Positions 33,260-43,662 of a DNA stretch of 64,000 nt are shown here, piece by piece. Source of the DNA: Streptomyces sp. HNM0575 (GTDB lineage Bacteria > Actinomycetota > Actinomycetes > Streptomycetales > Streptomycetaceae); contig NZ_JAASAG010000001.1 in assembly GCF_012726265.1 (NCBI RefSeq), forward strand, positions 62,001 through 126,000, written 5' to 3'. The position numbers were made by a program, and so were the translations under genes. Under the pieces are notes generated by a model. The model ran no database searches. It was given only the letters and a program-made list of their open reading frames with translations, and was not told the origin of the DNA. How positions within the stretch are numbered: the stretch's first letter is position 1; each line of letters begins with the position of its first letter.

Positions 33260-35053
33260 GTGACTACCAGCACCTCCTCCTCCAGCCACCACCTGTCGCC
33301 CGCCTTCCCCGGCCGCGCCCCCTGGGGCACGGCCGGCAAGCTGCGCGCCTGGCAGCAAGGGGCGATGGACGCGTATCTCCAGCAGCAGCCGAGGGACTTC
33401 CTCGCGGTCGCCACCCCCGGCGCGGGCAAGACGACCTTCGCGCTGACCCTCGCCTCCTGGCTGCTGCACCACCACGTCGTGCAGCAGGTGACCGTCGTGG
33501 CGCCGACGGAGCACCTCAAGAAGCAGTGGGCGGAGGCGGCTTCGCGGATCGGCATCAAGCTCGACCCGGACTACAGCGCGGGTCCGCTGAGCAAGGAGTA
33601 CCACGGGGTCGCGGTGACGTACGCGGGCGTCGGCGTGCGCCCGATGCTGCACCGCAACCGCGTCGAGCAGCGCAAGACCCTCGTCATCCTCGACGAGATC
33701 CACCACGCCGGCGACAGCCGCTCCTGGGGCGAGGCGTGCCAGGAGGCGTTCGAGCCGGCGACGCGGCGGCTAGCGCTCACGGGCACGCCGTTCCGCTCCG
33801 ACACCAACCCGATCCCGTTCGTGGACTACGCGGAGGACGCCGACGGCGTGCGCCGCTCCGTCGCCGACTACACCTACGGATACGGGAACGCCCTCGGCGA
33901 CGGCGTCGTGCGCCCCGTCATCTTCCTCTCCTACAGCGGCAACATGCGCTGGCGCACCAAGGCGGGCGACGAGATCGAGGCGCGCCTCGGCGAGCCCATG
34001 ACCAAGGACGCCGTCTCCCAGGCGTGGCGCACCGCCCTCGACCCGCACGGCGAGTGGATGCCGTCCGTGCTGGGCGCCGCGGACCGCCGCCTGAGCGAGG
34101 TGCGCCGGGCAGTGCCGGACGCGGGCGGGCTGGTCATAGCCAGCGACCAGGATTCCGCGCGTGCGTACGCGAGGCTGCTGCGCGAGGTCACGGGCGCCGA
34201 TCCCACCGTGGTGCTGTCCGACGACAGCGGCGCCTCGCAGCGCATCGAGGACTTCCGCGCCTCGGACGACCGCTGGATGGTCGCCGTCCGCATGGTCTCC
34301 GAGGGCGTGGACGTGCCGCGTCTCGCCGTCGGCGTCTATGCGACGACGATCTCCACGCCGCTGTTCTTCGCGCAGGCGGTGGGCCGTTTCGTACGGTCGC
34401 GGCGGCGCGGCGAGACGGCGTCGGTCTTCCTGCCGACCATCCCGATGCTGATGACCTTCGCGCACGAGATGGAAGTCGAACGCGACCATGTGCTCGACAA
34501 GCCGAAGAAGGCCGAGGAGGACGATCCGTACGCGGAGGAGGACGCCCTCCTCAAGGAAGCCGAACGCGAAGAGGACGAGGACACCGGCGAGCAGGACCAA
34601 CTCCCCTTCGAGGCGCTGGAGTCGGACGCGGTCTTCGACCGGGTCATGTACGACGGCGCCGAGTTCGGCATGCAGGCGCACCCCGGCAGCGACGAGGAAC
34701 AGGACTACCTCGGAATCCCCGGGCTGCTCGAACCCGACCAGGTGCAGGCGCTGTTGCAGAAGCGGCAGGCCAAGCAGATCGCGCACAGCAGGAAGAAGCC
34801 CGACGACGAGGCGGACCTGCTGGAGCTGCCCGCGGACCGGCGGCCCGTCGTCACGCACAAGGAACTGCTGGAGTTGCGCAAGCAGTTGAACGGCCTCGTC
34901 GGCGCGTACGTCCATCAGAGCGGCAAGCCGCACGGCGTGATCCACAACGAGCTGCGGCGGGTGTGCGGGGGGCCGCCGAGCGCGGAGGCGACGGCGGGCC
35001 AGATCGAGCAGCGCATCGCGAAGGTGCGGGAGTGGGCCACGCGCATGCGGTAA
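33260..35053 (+). CDS. DEAD/DEAH-box helicase (superfamily 2, restriction-helicase-like)
   Basis: 597 residues from GTG 33260 (GGAG lies three bases upstream; an in-frame start at 33212 is possible). Motif I is ATPGAGKT (51-58), motif II LDEIHHAG, motif III ALTGTPFRSD and motif VI QAVGRFVRSRRRGE. An acidic region (KKAEEDDPYAEED...) separates the helicase core from a basic C-terminal domain. The core is like type III restriction or phage-type helicases. No methylase or nuclease gene adjoins, so a stand-alone DNA repair or recombination role is more likely. Confidence 0.85.
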   Translation: MTTSTSSSSHHLSPAFPGRAPWGTAGKLRAWQQGAMDAYLQQQPRDFLAVATPGAGKTTFALTLASWLLHHHVVQQVTVVAPTEHLKKQWAEAASRIGIKLDPDYSAGPLSKEYHGVAVTYAGVGVRPMLHRNRVEQRKTLVILDEIHHAGDSRSWGEACQEAFEPATRRLALTGTPFRSDTNPIPFVDYAEDADGVRRSVADYTYGYGNALGDGVVRPVIFLSYSGNMRWRTKAGDEIEARLGEPMTKDAVSQAWRTALDPHGEWMPSVLGAADRRLSEVRRAVPDAGGLVIASDQDSARAYARLLREVTGADPTVVLSDDSGASQRIEDFRASDDRWMVAVRMVSEGVDVPRLAVGVYATTISTPLFFAQAVGRFVRSRRRGETASVFLPTIPMLMTFAHEMEVERDHVLDKPKKAEEDDPYAEEDALLKEAEREEDEDTGEQDQLPFEALESDAVFDRVMYDGAEFGMQAHPGSDEEQDYLGIPGLLEPDQVQALLQKRQAKQIAHSRKKPDDEADLLELPADRRPVVTHKELLELRKQLNGLVGAYVHQSGKPHGVIHNELRRVCGGPPSAEATAGQIEQRIAKVREWATRMR

Positions 35054-35099
35054 CGCTGCGCCGGGCCCTGAGGGCCGGGTGGCGAGCGCGCCGTTCAGC

Positions 35100-35365
35100 G
35101 CAAGCCCAGGCCCAGGTACAAGCGAAACCGAACGCGTACAGCGCCGAGCGCCAAGCGGAACCGAACGCGCCGAGCGCCGAGCGGAACCGAACCCCCACAG
35201 CGCCGAGCAGCAAGCACCAAGCGCCCAGCATCGAGCGCCCAGCGCCCAGCGCCCAGCGCCAATCGCATAGCGCATAGCGTCGAGCGCCCAGCGCCCAGCG
35301 CCGAGCGGAACCCAGCGCGCCAATCGCCAATCGCCAAGCGCGAAGCGCCCAGCGCCGAGCACAAA
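35100..35365. repeat. Heptanucleotide tandem array (AGCGCCC/AGCGCCG type)
   Basis: About 260 bases dominated by seven-base units: AGCGCCC, AGCGCCG, AGCGGAA, AATCGCC, AAGCGCG and CATAGCG. It lies in the 528-base gap between the helicase and IclR genes (35054-35581). All frames read through it, but the translations are simple repeats, so I do not call it coding. The period is the same as in the arrays at 30691 and 43663, with a different unit sequence. Confidence 0.8.
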
Positions 35366-35372
35366 GAAGAAG

Positions 35373-35403
35373 TGACCGGATTCTGGACGCACTCTTCCGG
35401 TCA
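35373..35403. terminator. 8-bp inverted repeat after the heptad array
   Basis: TGACCGGA (35373-35380) pairs with TCCGGTCA (35396-35403) across a 15-base loop. It could end helicase transcription or be an IclR operator about 180 bases before the regulator gene at 35582. Confidence 0.35.
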
Positions 35404-35581
35404 GCGGAGACGGTCGCTAAGTTGCAAGGCCAGAGCGTGATCCCCGCCATGGCCGGACCCCCGACCGGCTGCGGTGCGGCCCACGCCGGATCCCCCCACG
35501 AGCCGCCCCCTGGCGACGCCCCTGGCTCCGCTCCTGCCCGGCGCCGCCGCCCCCACCGACCCATAGGAGAGGAGCGCGTCC

Positions 35582-36226
35582 GTGACTGCGGAGACCTCTC
35601 AGACGCTGGACCGGGGACTGCGCGTCCTCAAGCTGCTCGCCGACACCGATCACGGCCTGACCGTCACGGAGCTGTCGAACAAGCTGGGCGTCAACCGCAC
35701 CGTCGTCTACCGGCTGCTCGCCACGCTCGAACAGCATGCTCTCGTACGGCGTGACCTGGGCGGACGTGCCCGCGTCGGGCTGGGTGTGCTGAGACTGGGG
35801 CGGCAGGTGCATCCGCTCGTACGCGAGGCGGCGCTGCCCGCGCTGCGGTCGCTGGCCGAGGAGGTCGGGGCGACCGCGCATCTCACCCTGGCCGACGGTA
35901 CGGAGGCGCTCGCGGTGGCGGTCGTCGAGCCGAGCTGGACGGACTACCACGTCGCGTACCGCACCGGCTTCCGCCATCCCCTCGACAAGGGCGCCGCCGG
36001 GCGCGCGATCCTCGCGGGGCGCGGGCACGACAGCGAGCCGGGGCCCGGATTCGTGCTCACGCACGGCGAGTTGGAGACCGGAGCCGGAGGTGCCGCCGCG
36101 CCCGTGCGGGGCGTGACGGGCATCGAGGGCAGCGTGGGCGTGGTGATGCTGACGGACGCGGTGCCGCCGCAGGTGGGGGAGCGCGTGGTGCGTGCCGCCC
36201 GGGAAGTCTCCGACGCGCTGCGCTGA
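35582..36226 (+). CDS. IclR family transcriptional regulator
   Basis: 214 residues from GTG 35582, with AGGAGAGGAG upstream. The winged HTH (DHGLTVTELSNKLGVNRTVVYRLLATLEQHALVRR) is typical. The effector domain (AALPALRSLAEEVGATAHLTLADG onward) is shorter than usual, ending TGIEGSVGVVMLTDA with only a short final helix. Target genes are unknown; it stands alone between the helicase and the Lon-like protease. Confidence 0.85.
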   Translation: MTAETSQTLDRGLRVLKLLADTDHGLTVTELSNKLGVNRTVVYRLLATLEQHALVRRDLGGRARVGLGVLRLGRQVHPLVREAALPALRSLAEEVGATAHLTLADGTEALAVAVVEPSWTDYHVAYRTGFRHPLDKGAAGRAILAGRGHDSEPGPGFVLTHGELETGAGGAAAPVRGVTGIEGSVGVVMLTDAVPPQVGERVVRAAREVSDALR

Positions 36227-36318
36227 GCCCGCGGCCCGTCCGCTCCGGCTCAGGGGCCCGTCCGCTCCGGCTCAGGGGCCCGGCCGCCGCCGGGCCCCGC
36301 TGTTGTTAGGTTGCCGGG

Positions 36319-37197
36319 GTGAACACACCGGTCCCTGGTCCTTCGTCGCCCTCCCGCTTCGGTGCCGTACTCGGCCGGCTGAGCCCGCGGCGGCTCACGG
36401 GGCGGCAGCGCACGCTTCTCGTCTGTGCCGTACCGCTGGCGGCGCTGTTCGCGGTGGTGGCTCTCGCGCCGCTGCCGTTCGCGCTCGCGCAGCCGGGCCT
36501 GACGGCCGACGTGATCGGCGACAGCAAGCACAAGCCCGTCATCACGCTCTCCGGTGAGAAGGGCCGCAAGACCGGACCGGGCGAGGGGAAGCTGCTGATG
36601 ACGACGATCGCCGCGACGCAGCCCGGCGCGACGGTGCGGCTGCCGGAGGTCGCGGAGGCCTGGTTCCGTACGGACAGGGCGGCGATGCCGGTTGATGCGG
36701 TCTATCCGGTCGGCGACAACCTCAAGGAGATCGAGAAGCACAACAGGGGCGAGATGCGCGAGTCGCAGAACGCGGCGGTCAAGGCGGCCCTTCGCTATCT
36801 GCACAAGTCGCCCCGGGACGTACGGGTCACGCTGCGCCTCGCGGACGTCGGCGGCCCCAGCGCCGGGCTGTTCTTCTCGCTCGGCGTCATCGACAAACTG
36901 GGCGGCGGCGACGGCGGCCGGGGCGGCACCGGTGGCGGTCTCACCGGCGGGCGCGTCATCGCCGGTACGGGCACGATCAAGGCGGACGGCACGGTGGGCC
37001 CCGTGGGCGGGGTGCCGCTGAAGACGAAGGCCGCGAAGCGGGACGGCGCGAGCGTCTTCCTCGTACCGCGTGCCGAGTGCGCCGACGCCGTGGCGGAGCG
37101 GCCGAAGGGGCTGCGGCTCGTGCCGGTCGACACGCTCGGCGGTGCGGTGAAGGCCCTGCGGGCGCTGAAGGGCGGAGGCCGGGTGCCCGCCTGCTGA
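36319..37197 (+). CDS. Membrane-anchored Lon-type (S16) serine protease
   Basis: 292 residues from GTG 36319. Residues 32-57 form a membrane or signal helix, and the rest would be extracytoplasmic. The S16 signature DVGGPSAGLFFSLGVID gives Ser181 as nucleophile. VIAGTGTIKADGTVGPVGGVPLKTKAA supplies the Lys (about 235) of the Ser-Lys dyad, with a Gly-rich insert between them. The AAA+ and PDZ domains of other Lon-like proteins are absent. The target is unknown. Confidence 0.85.
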   Translation: MNTPVPGPSSPSRFGAVLGRLSPRRLTGRQRTLLVCAVPLAALFAVVALAPLPFALAQPGLTADVIGDSKHKPVITLSGEKGRKTGPGEGKLLMTTIAATQPGATVRLPEVAEAWFRTDRAAMPVDAVYPVGDNLKEIEKHNRGEMRESQNAAVKAALRYLHKSPRDVRVTLRLADVGGPSAGLFFSLGVIDKLGGGDGGRGGTGGGLTGGRVIAGTGTIKADGTVGPVGGVPLKTKAAKRDGASVFLVPRAECADAVAERPKGLRLVPVDTLGGAVKALRALKGGGRVPAC

Positions 37198-37304
37198 GGG
37201 CCTGCCGACCGCTTGAGGAAGCGCCCCGCCCAGCGCGCCGACTGCCGCGGGTCACCCCGCCGAAGCCGTCGCGCAGCCGCCCCGGCGCCGCGCGCCGCGC
37301 AGCC

Positions 37305-37430
37305 ACCGTGCCGCCGCCCCGCCGCAGCCGCCGCCCCGCCGCAGCCGCCGTCCCGCCGCAGCCGCCGTCCCGCCGCAGCCACCGTGCCGCCGCCCCGCCG
37401 CAGCCGCCGTCCCGCCGCGGTCGCGGCCCC
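37305..37430. repeat. 17-base CCCGCCGCAGCCGCCGT tandem repeat between convergent genes
   Basis: Between the S16 protease stop (37197) and the SBP gene stop (37433), a 17-base unit is repeated about six times with single changes (CCGCCGCAGCCACCG and so on). All ORFs through it are shadows with simple repeats. It may separate the convergent transcripts. Confidence 0.65.
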
Positions 37431-37432
37431 GC

Positions 37433-38425
37433 TCAGCCCGCCTTGATGAAGCCCTCCCGCACCAGCCAGTCCTTCGCGACGTCGTGCGGATCCTGGCCGT
37501 CCACGTCGACCTTCGCGTTGAGCTTCTGCGCCGTCTTGTTGTCCAGCGCCTTCGTGATGGGGGCGAGCAGTTTCGCGATCTGCGGGTGCTGCTTCATCGT
37601 CTCGCTGTTCATCTCGGGCGCGACGTTGTAGTTGGGGAAGAACTTCCTGTCGTCCCCGAGGATCTTCAGCTTCAGCGCCGGTATGCGGCCGTCGGTCGCG
37701 GCGATCGCGCCGAAGACGCACGGCTTGCCGCGTGCGGTCTGGGTGTAGACGACGCCTCCGGCCATCTTGTGCACCTGGCCGGTGGGGAAGCGCATGCCGT
37801 ACTTCTTCGCCATGCCCTTCAGGCCGTCCTGGCGGGATGCGAACTCGTTCTCGACGCAGATGCTCGCCGAGTTCGGGTTCTTGCGGGTCAGTTCGGCGAC
37901 GTCGGAGAGGTTCTTCGTGCCGTACTTCTTCTGGAGCTTGTCGCTGACGACGAGCGCGTAGGTGTTGTCGAGCTTCGAGGGCGCGAGCCATTCGACTCCC
38001 TTGGCCCGGTCCTCCTTCCGCACGGCCTTCCACTGCTCCAGCGGATCGGGCACCGGCTTGGTGTGGCCGAGGTAGGTGATCCAGGAGGTGCCCGTGTACT
38101 CGTACATGCCGTCTGCCGTGCCGGACTCCACGGCGGAGCGCGCGCCGATGGAGCCCTGCACGGCGGTGCGGTCCACGACGTCGGCGCCGGCGGCGCGGAA
38201 GACCAGCCCCATGACCTTGCCGAGGATGATCTGCTCGGTGAACTCCTTGGAGGTGACGGTCAGTTGGGCACCCTTGAGGGGCTGCCCGGCTCCCACGCTC
38301 CCCGGCTGCACCCGGTCGCTCATGGGGCTGCCGCTGACCAGTCCGCAGCCGCTGAGCGTGCCGGTGAGCGCCAGCGACGTGAGCCCGGCGGCTAGTGCGT
38401 GCGTACGCCCGTGCCTGCGCAGCAT
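37433..38425 (-). CDS. Glycine betaine/choline ABC transporter substrate-binding lipoprotein (OpuC/OsmF type)
   Basis: 330 residues from ATG 38425, overlapping the permease stop in TGATG. The N-terminus is a lipoprotein signal with lipobox LSGC. The mature part opens LTVTSKEFTEQIILGKVMG and contains AVESGTADGMYEYTGTSWITYLG, the OpuAC/OsmF family pattern. Substrate is most likely a quaternary amine such as glycine betaine or choline. Last gene of the four-gene operon 41301 to 37433. Confidence 0.87.
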   Translation of the reverse strand: MLRRHGRTHALAAGLTSLALTGTLSGCGLVSGSPMSDRVQPGSVGAGQPLKGAQLTVTSKEFTEQIILGKVMGLVFRAAGADVVDRTAVQGSIGARSAVESGTADGMYEYTGTSWITYLGHTKPVPDPLEQWKAVRKEDRAKGVEWLAPSKLDNTYALVVSDKLQKKYGTKNLSDVAELTRKNPNSASICVENEFASRQDGLKGMAKKYGMRFPTGQVHKMAGGVVYTQTARGKPCVFGAIAATDGRIPALKLKILGDDRKFFPNYNVAPEMNSETMKQHPQIAKLLAPITKALDNKTAQKLNAKVDVDGQDPHDVAKDWLVREGFIKAG

Positions 38426-39300
38426 CAGTCCGATCCCTCCAGGCCGCGCGGGCGCAGCAGCAGTTCGACGAGTGAGGCGATCCAGTCGACCAGCAGGGCC
38501 AGTGCGACGGTGAGTACCGAGCCGAGCATCAGCACCGGCATCCGCTGGTTGGTGATGCCGGAGGAGATGAGGTCGCCGAGGCCGCCGCCGCCGATGAAGG
38601 TGGCGAGCGTGGCCGTACCGACGTTGAGCACGAGGGCGTTGCGCACGCCCGCGAGGATCAGCGGTACGGCCAGGGGCAGTTCGACCTTCGACAGCACGCC
38701 CAGCGGGGACATGCCGATGCCCTTGGCGGCCTCCGTGAGCCCGGGGTCGATGTTGCGCAGCCCCGTGATGGTGTTGGCGAGCACGGGCAGCACGGCGTAG
38801 ACGACCATGCCGACGACGGCCGTGGTCTGCCCGATGCTGAGCCAGAACACCAGCAGCACCAGCAGCCCGAGCGAGGGCACCGCCTGCCCCAGGTTGGCCA
38901 CCGCCATGGCGAAGGGTGTCGCCTTGCGCAGCCTCGGGCGGGTGAGGGCGATGCCCAGCGGTATGGCGATGATCAGCACGAAGAACGTGGAGATCACGGT
39001 CATCTCGATGTGCTCGCGCAGGCGCAGGGTGACGTTGCCGCCGGCGAGGGCGTTGCGGGCGATGGTGTCGAGTTCGGCGCTCTGGAACCACAGCCATGTG
39101 CCGAGCAGTACGAGCGCGAGCACGCCCGGCAGCACCGTCAGCTTCTGCCACGTGAGCCGGTCGCGGCGCCGTTCGTCGGCGAACAGCCCTGCCGCCGGGG
39201 CCGGTTCGGCGCCGCCGCCGTCAGGCCGTGCGTCCTGAGCGTCGGATTCCGGCTGCCCGTGCCCTTCCGCTGCGTGTGTCGGTGTCGGCGTGCCGCTCAC
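38425..39300 (-). CDS. ABC transporter permease (OpuBD type)
   Basis: 291 residues from GTG 39300, overlapping the ATPase stop in GTGA. After a disordered ~45-residue N-terminus there are six spans. The EAA-like cytoplasmic motif is EAAKGIGMSPLGVLSKVELPLAVPLILAG. It is the second of two permeases in the operon, as in OpuB/OpuC-type osmoprotectant importers. Confidence 0.87.
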   Translation of the reverse strand: MSGTPTPTHAAEGHGQPESDAQDARPDGGGAEPAPAAGLFADERRRDRLTWQKLTVLPGVLALVLLGTWLWFQSAELDTIARNALAGGNVTLRLREHIEMTVISTFFVLIIAIPLGIALTRPRLRKATPFAMAVANLGQAVPSLGLLVLLVFWLSIGQTTAVVGMVVYAVLPVLANTITGLRNIDPGLTEAAKGIGMSPLGVLSKVELPLAVPLILAGVRNALVLNVGTATLATFIGGGGLGDLISSGITNQRMPVLMLGSVLTVALALLVDWIASLVELLLRPRGLEGSD

Positions 39301-40661
39301 GATGTGAGGCCCTCCTGCGCCGCGTAGGTGCGCCTGGCCTCCGCGTCGCTGCGGCTGTGCCGGTGCTCGATGGCCTCCAGCCGGTCGGCGTCGAGGAGTT
39401 CGTGCACGCAGTTCATCAGGGTCTCCAGGTCCACGACGCCCGTGTACTCGCCGCGCCTGCCCGTCACCGCGACCCGCCCGCCGCTGTCGGTGAGCACCGC
39501 CTCCAGCGCGTCCCGCAGCGTCGCGTCCCGAGTGACGGTGTCGTGCACGAGGGTGCCCGCACGCGCCAACGAGCCCTTGGCGTGGGTGAGATCGCCGCGC
39601 CGCAGCCACTTGTACGGGCGCTGCTTCGGGTCGAGCAGCAGCACCTCGTTGGTCGTGCCGGTGCCGAGCATCTCCGAGATCCGCTCCACCGGCTCCTCGA
39701 CGGTCGCGGTGGGGAAGTCGACGACCGCGACGTCCCGTACGCGGGTGAGGTTGAGCCGCTTCAGCGCCGCGCCCGCCCCGACGAAGCCGGAGACGAAGTC
39801 GTCGGCGGGGTTGGTGAGGATGGCCTCCGGGGTGTCGAACTGTGCGATGTGCGAGTGCTCTCGCAGCACCGCGATGCGGTCGCCCAGCTTGATCGCCTCG
39901 TCGAAGTCGTGGGTGACGAAGACGATGGTCTTGCGCAACTCGTGCTGGAGCCTGATCAGTTCGTCCTGAAGGTGGTCGCGCGTTATGGGGTCGACCGCGC
40001 CGAACGGCTCATCCATCAGCAGCACGGGCGGATCGGCCGCCAACGCCCTTGCCACGCCGACGCGTTGCTGCTGTCCGCCGGACAGGCGCCGCGGATAGCG
40101 GCCCTGGAACTCGGCCGGGTCGAGGCCGACCAGGTCCAGCATCTCCGCCACGCGCGCCTGGATCCTCGCCTTCGGCCAGCCGAGCATCCTGGGGACCTGG
40201 GCGATGTTCTGCGCGACCGTCATGTGCGGGAAGAGGCCCGACGACTGGATCGCGTAACCGATCTTGCGGCGCAGCTTGACCGCGTCGATGCCGGTGACGT
40301 CCTCGTCGTCGATGCGGATACGGCCCGAGGTGGGCTCGATCAGCCGGTTGATCATCTTCAGCAGCGTGGACTTGCCGCAGCCGGACGGCCCGACCAGTAC
40401 GACGGTCTCGCCGGCCTTGATCTCCAGGCTGACGTCGTCCACGGCGGCCGCGGAGGCGCCGGAGTAGCGCTTGGTGAGGCCCTCCAGGCGGATGGTCGCG
40501 CCGGTGGTGCCGCCGGCGCCGGCGGACCCGGCAGCCCTGGCGGCTCCGGCGGATGCCGCGGTCGATTCGGGTCCTGTCGATTCGGGCGCGGACGATTCGG
40601 ACGCCGACGTCTCCGGGGCGGACGTCTCGGCGCCAGGGCTCTGCGGGGCGGTCTCAGGCAC
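39297..40661 (-). CDS. ABC transporter ATPase with CBS domains (OpuBA type)
   Basis: 454 residues from GTG 40661. After a Ser/Glu/Ala-rich N-terminus (~55 residues), Walker A is GPSGCGKST, the signature [15 protein letters not shown] and Walker [13 protein letters not shown]. The C-terminal half carries two CBS-type repeats ([12 protein letters not shown], and later [23 protein letters not shown]), which in OpuA-type ATPases sense ionic strength or cyclic-di-AMP. It overlaps both neighbours by 4-8 bases. Confidence 0.88.
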   Translation of the reverse strand: MPETAPQSPGAETSAPETSASESSAPESTGPESTAASAGAARAAGSAGAGGTTGATIRLEGLTKRYSGASAAAVDDVSLEIKAGETVVLVGPSGCGKSTLLKMINRLIEPTSGRIRIDDEDVTGIDAVKLRRKIGYAIQSSGLFPHMTVAQNIAQVPRMLGWPKARIQARVAEMLDLVGLDPAEFQGRYPRRLSGGQQQRVGVARALAADPPVLLMDEPFGAVDPITRDHLQDELIRLQHELRKTIVFVTHDFDEAIKLGDRIAVLREHSHIAQFDTPEAILTNPADDFVSGFVGAGAALKRLNLTRVRDVAVVDFPTATVEEPVERISEMLGTGTTNEVLLLDPKQRPYKWLRRGDLTHAKGSLARAGTLVHDTVTRDATLRDALEAVLTDSGGRVAVTGRRGEYTGVVDLETLMNCVHELLDADRLEAIEHRHSRSDAEARRTYAAQEGLTS

Positions 40662-41301
40662 GTATCCCCCTCGGGGTGGTAAGGCGCCCGACGACGACGT
40701 ACGCGCCGTCGAAGAGCAGGGCGAGCACGACGATGCCGAGAGTCCCGGCGAGCACTTGGTTGAGGGCGTTGGCGCTGCCGAGCGAGGCCACGCCGCGGAA
40801 GATGGAGTTGCCCAGGCCGGGCCCGGACGCGAAGGCGGCGATCGCGGCGATGCCCATCAGCATCTGCGTGGAGACGCGGATACCGGTGAGGATCGGCGGC
40901 CAGGCCAGCGGCAGTTCGACCTTCAGCAGCTGCCGGGTGCGTGACATCCCGATGCCGCGGGCGGCGTCGATCAGTGCGGGGTCGACGCCGCGCAGTCCCA
41001 CGATCGCGTTACGGACGATCGGCAGCAGCCCGTACAGCACCAGCGCGATGACCGTGGGCGCCACACCGAGCCCGACGAGGGGGATCAGCAGACCGATCAG
41101 GGCCAGCGACGGCACCGTGAGGATCGTCGCCCCGGCCGTGTTGGCGAGGTCCGCAGCCCACTCGCTGCGGTACGTCAGCACACCGATCGCGACGCCGAGC
41201 ACCGTCGCGACCACCATGCACTGGAACACCGCGCTCGCATGCTGGAGGGAATCCGCCAGCAGCTGGATGTGGCGGTTGCCGACATACTCCCAGAAGCTCA
41301 C
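40654..41301 (-). CDS. ABC transporter permease (OpuBB type)
   Basis: 215 residues from GTG 41301. Five to six spans are expected, and the EAA-like loop is DAARGIGMSRTRQLLKVELPLAWPPILTG. It is first gene of the operon. The 299-base gap upstream carries the 16-base tandem repeat at 41384-41445 and should hold the promoter. Confidence 0.87.
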   Translation of the reverse strand: MSFWEYVGNRHIQLLADSLQHASAVFQCMVVATVLGVAIGVLTYRSEWAADLANTAGATILTVPSLALIGLLIPLVGLGVAPTVIALVLYGLLPIVRNAIVGLRGVDPALIDAARGIGMSRTRQLLKVELPLAWPPILTGIRVSTQMLMGIAAIAAFASGPGLGNSIFRGVASLGSANALNQVLAGTLGIVVLALLFDGAYVVVGRLTTPRGIRA

Positions 41302-41383
41302 TCCGCTCCCCCTCGCGTCGTCACGTCACCGAAGCCTCTCCGTCGTTCCGTTTCCGTCGTTCCATTCCGTTCCGCTCCATACG

Positions 41384-41445
41384 GTCCCTTTGCGTCACAG
41401 TCCCTCTGCGTCACAGTCCCTCTGCGTCACGGTCCCTCTGCGTCC
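41384..41445. repeat. 16-base tandem repeat, four copies
   Basis: The unit GTCCCTCTGCGTCACA is repeated about four times (first copy with CTTT, last truncated) within the gap 41302-41600 between the AsnC stop and the Opu-type operon start. It may be a multiple operator or a slippage repeat. Apart from this, I see nothing specific in the gap. Confidence 0.75.
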
Positions 41446-41600
41446 GCGGCCGCTTCCGTACGGTCATCGCCGCCGCACACGGCGACCGCGGGCTCTTCTG
41501 CCCCGTGAGCGCTGAACGACGCGTTACGACTCGGTGAAGCCCCGTCCCGGCCCGCCGTTCCGCCCCGACCGTCCCGTTCCGTCCCGCCCGGGCATTCCGG

Positions 41601-42089
41601 TCACCGGGGCGGACCGAGGCCGTCGGCCCCCGCAGCCTGGCGGACCAGCGGCACGATCCGCAGCGGAACCGGGTTCTCCATGACGATGGCCGTCGACGCC
41701 CGCACGATGCCCTCGAAGCCCACGACGCGGTCGATCACCCGCTGGAGATCAGCGTTGGACCGTGCGACGAGGCGGCAGAGCATATCCCCGTGCCCCGTCG
41801 TCGTATGCAGCTCCAGCACTTCGGGGACGGAGTCCAAGTGGGCCCGTACGTCCGCGCCTTGGCCCTGCTTGATCTCCAGGGTGGCGAAGGCGGTCACGGG
41901 ATAGCCGATCGCGGCCGGGTCCACGTCGGGGCCGAAACCGCGGATCACGCCCGCGGTCCGCAGCCGCTCCAGCCGTGCCTGCACGGTGCCGCGCGCGACG
42001 CCGAGCCGCCGCGACGCCTCCAGCACGCCGATCCTCGGCTCCTCCGCGAGCAGTTCGAGCAGCCGTCCGTCGAGCCGGTCGATCCCCAC
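41601..42089 (-). CDS. AsnC/Lrp family regulator, divergent from hpd
   Basis: 162 residues from the GTG at 42089, chosen for the strong ribosome site GGGGAGGAAAGCT; the open frame continues upstream without support. HTH: IGVLEASRRLGVARGTVQARLERLRTAGVI. The RAM ligand domain follows (VTAFATLEIKQGQG, TGHGDMLCRLVARS). It is divergent from 4-hydroxyphenylpyruvate dioxygenase with 236 bases between, and so probably regulates tyrosine breakdown, sensing an aromatic amino acid or keto acid. Confidence 0.85.
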   Translation of the reverse strand: MGIDRLDGRLLELLAEEPRIGVLEASRRLGVARGTVQARLERLRTAGVIRGFGPDVDPAAIGYPVTAFATLEIKQGQGADVRAHLDSVPEVLELHTTTGHGDMLCRLVARSNADLQRVIDRVVGFEGIVRASTAIVMENPVPLRIVPLVRQAAGADGLGPPR

Positions 42090-42278
42090 AGCTTTCCTCC
42101 CCTTCCCTTCCGGTCCCGGCCGTGTCCGGCCCTTCCCTGGCCCGTCCCCGGGGGCTTGTCCTGCCCCCGTCCGGGGCCTTGACCCGACGCCGTTTCCGTG
42201 ACCCGTGGCCGGTTTCCTGAGCACCTTGTACAGATCGTCGGGCCTATGCCGGGTACGACTGCACAGCATGACCAGTGA

Positions 42279-42297
42279 TTACGCAAAGTATTGCGCA
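42279..42297. promoter_or_regulatory. Candidate AsnC-type operator in the hpd promoter
   Basis: TACGCAA (42280-42286) and TTGCGCA (42291-42297) form an imperfect palindrome with four bases between, 29 bases before the hpd start. It is an AT-richer island in GC-rich DNA, as expected for an Lrp/AsnC site. Confidence 0.5.
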
Positions 42298-42322
42298 CCT
42301 TGTGGTACGGGGGGAGCCTTGA

Positions 42323-43483
<1,161 letters not shown>

Positions 43484-43662
43484 CGTGTGCCGGTGACGTG
43501 TGCCGACCGGCGGGGCGTGCGTTGACGGGGCGTGCCTTGGCGGGGCGTGCCTTGGCGGGGTGGGGCTCCGGGGTGCGCCCGGGAACCCCGCCCCGGAGTC
43601 CTGCCCCGGGGCCTGGCGGGCGCGCCCCGCGTCCGGGGTCCTGGCTCCGGGGGCCAAGGCGC

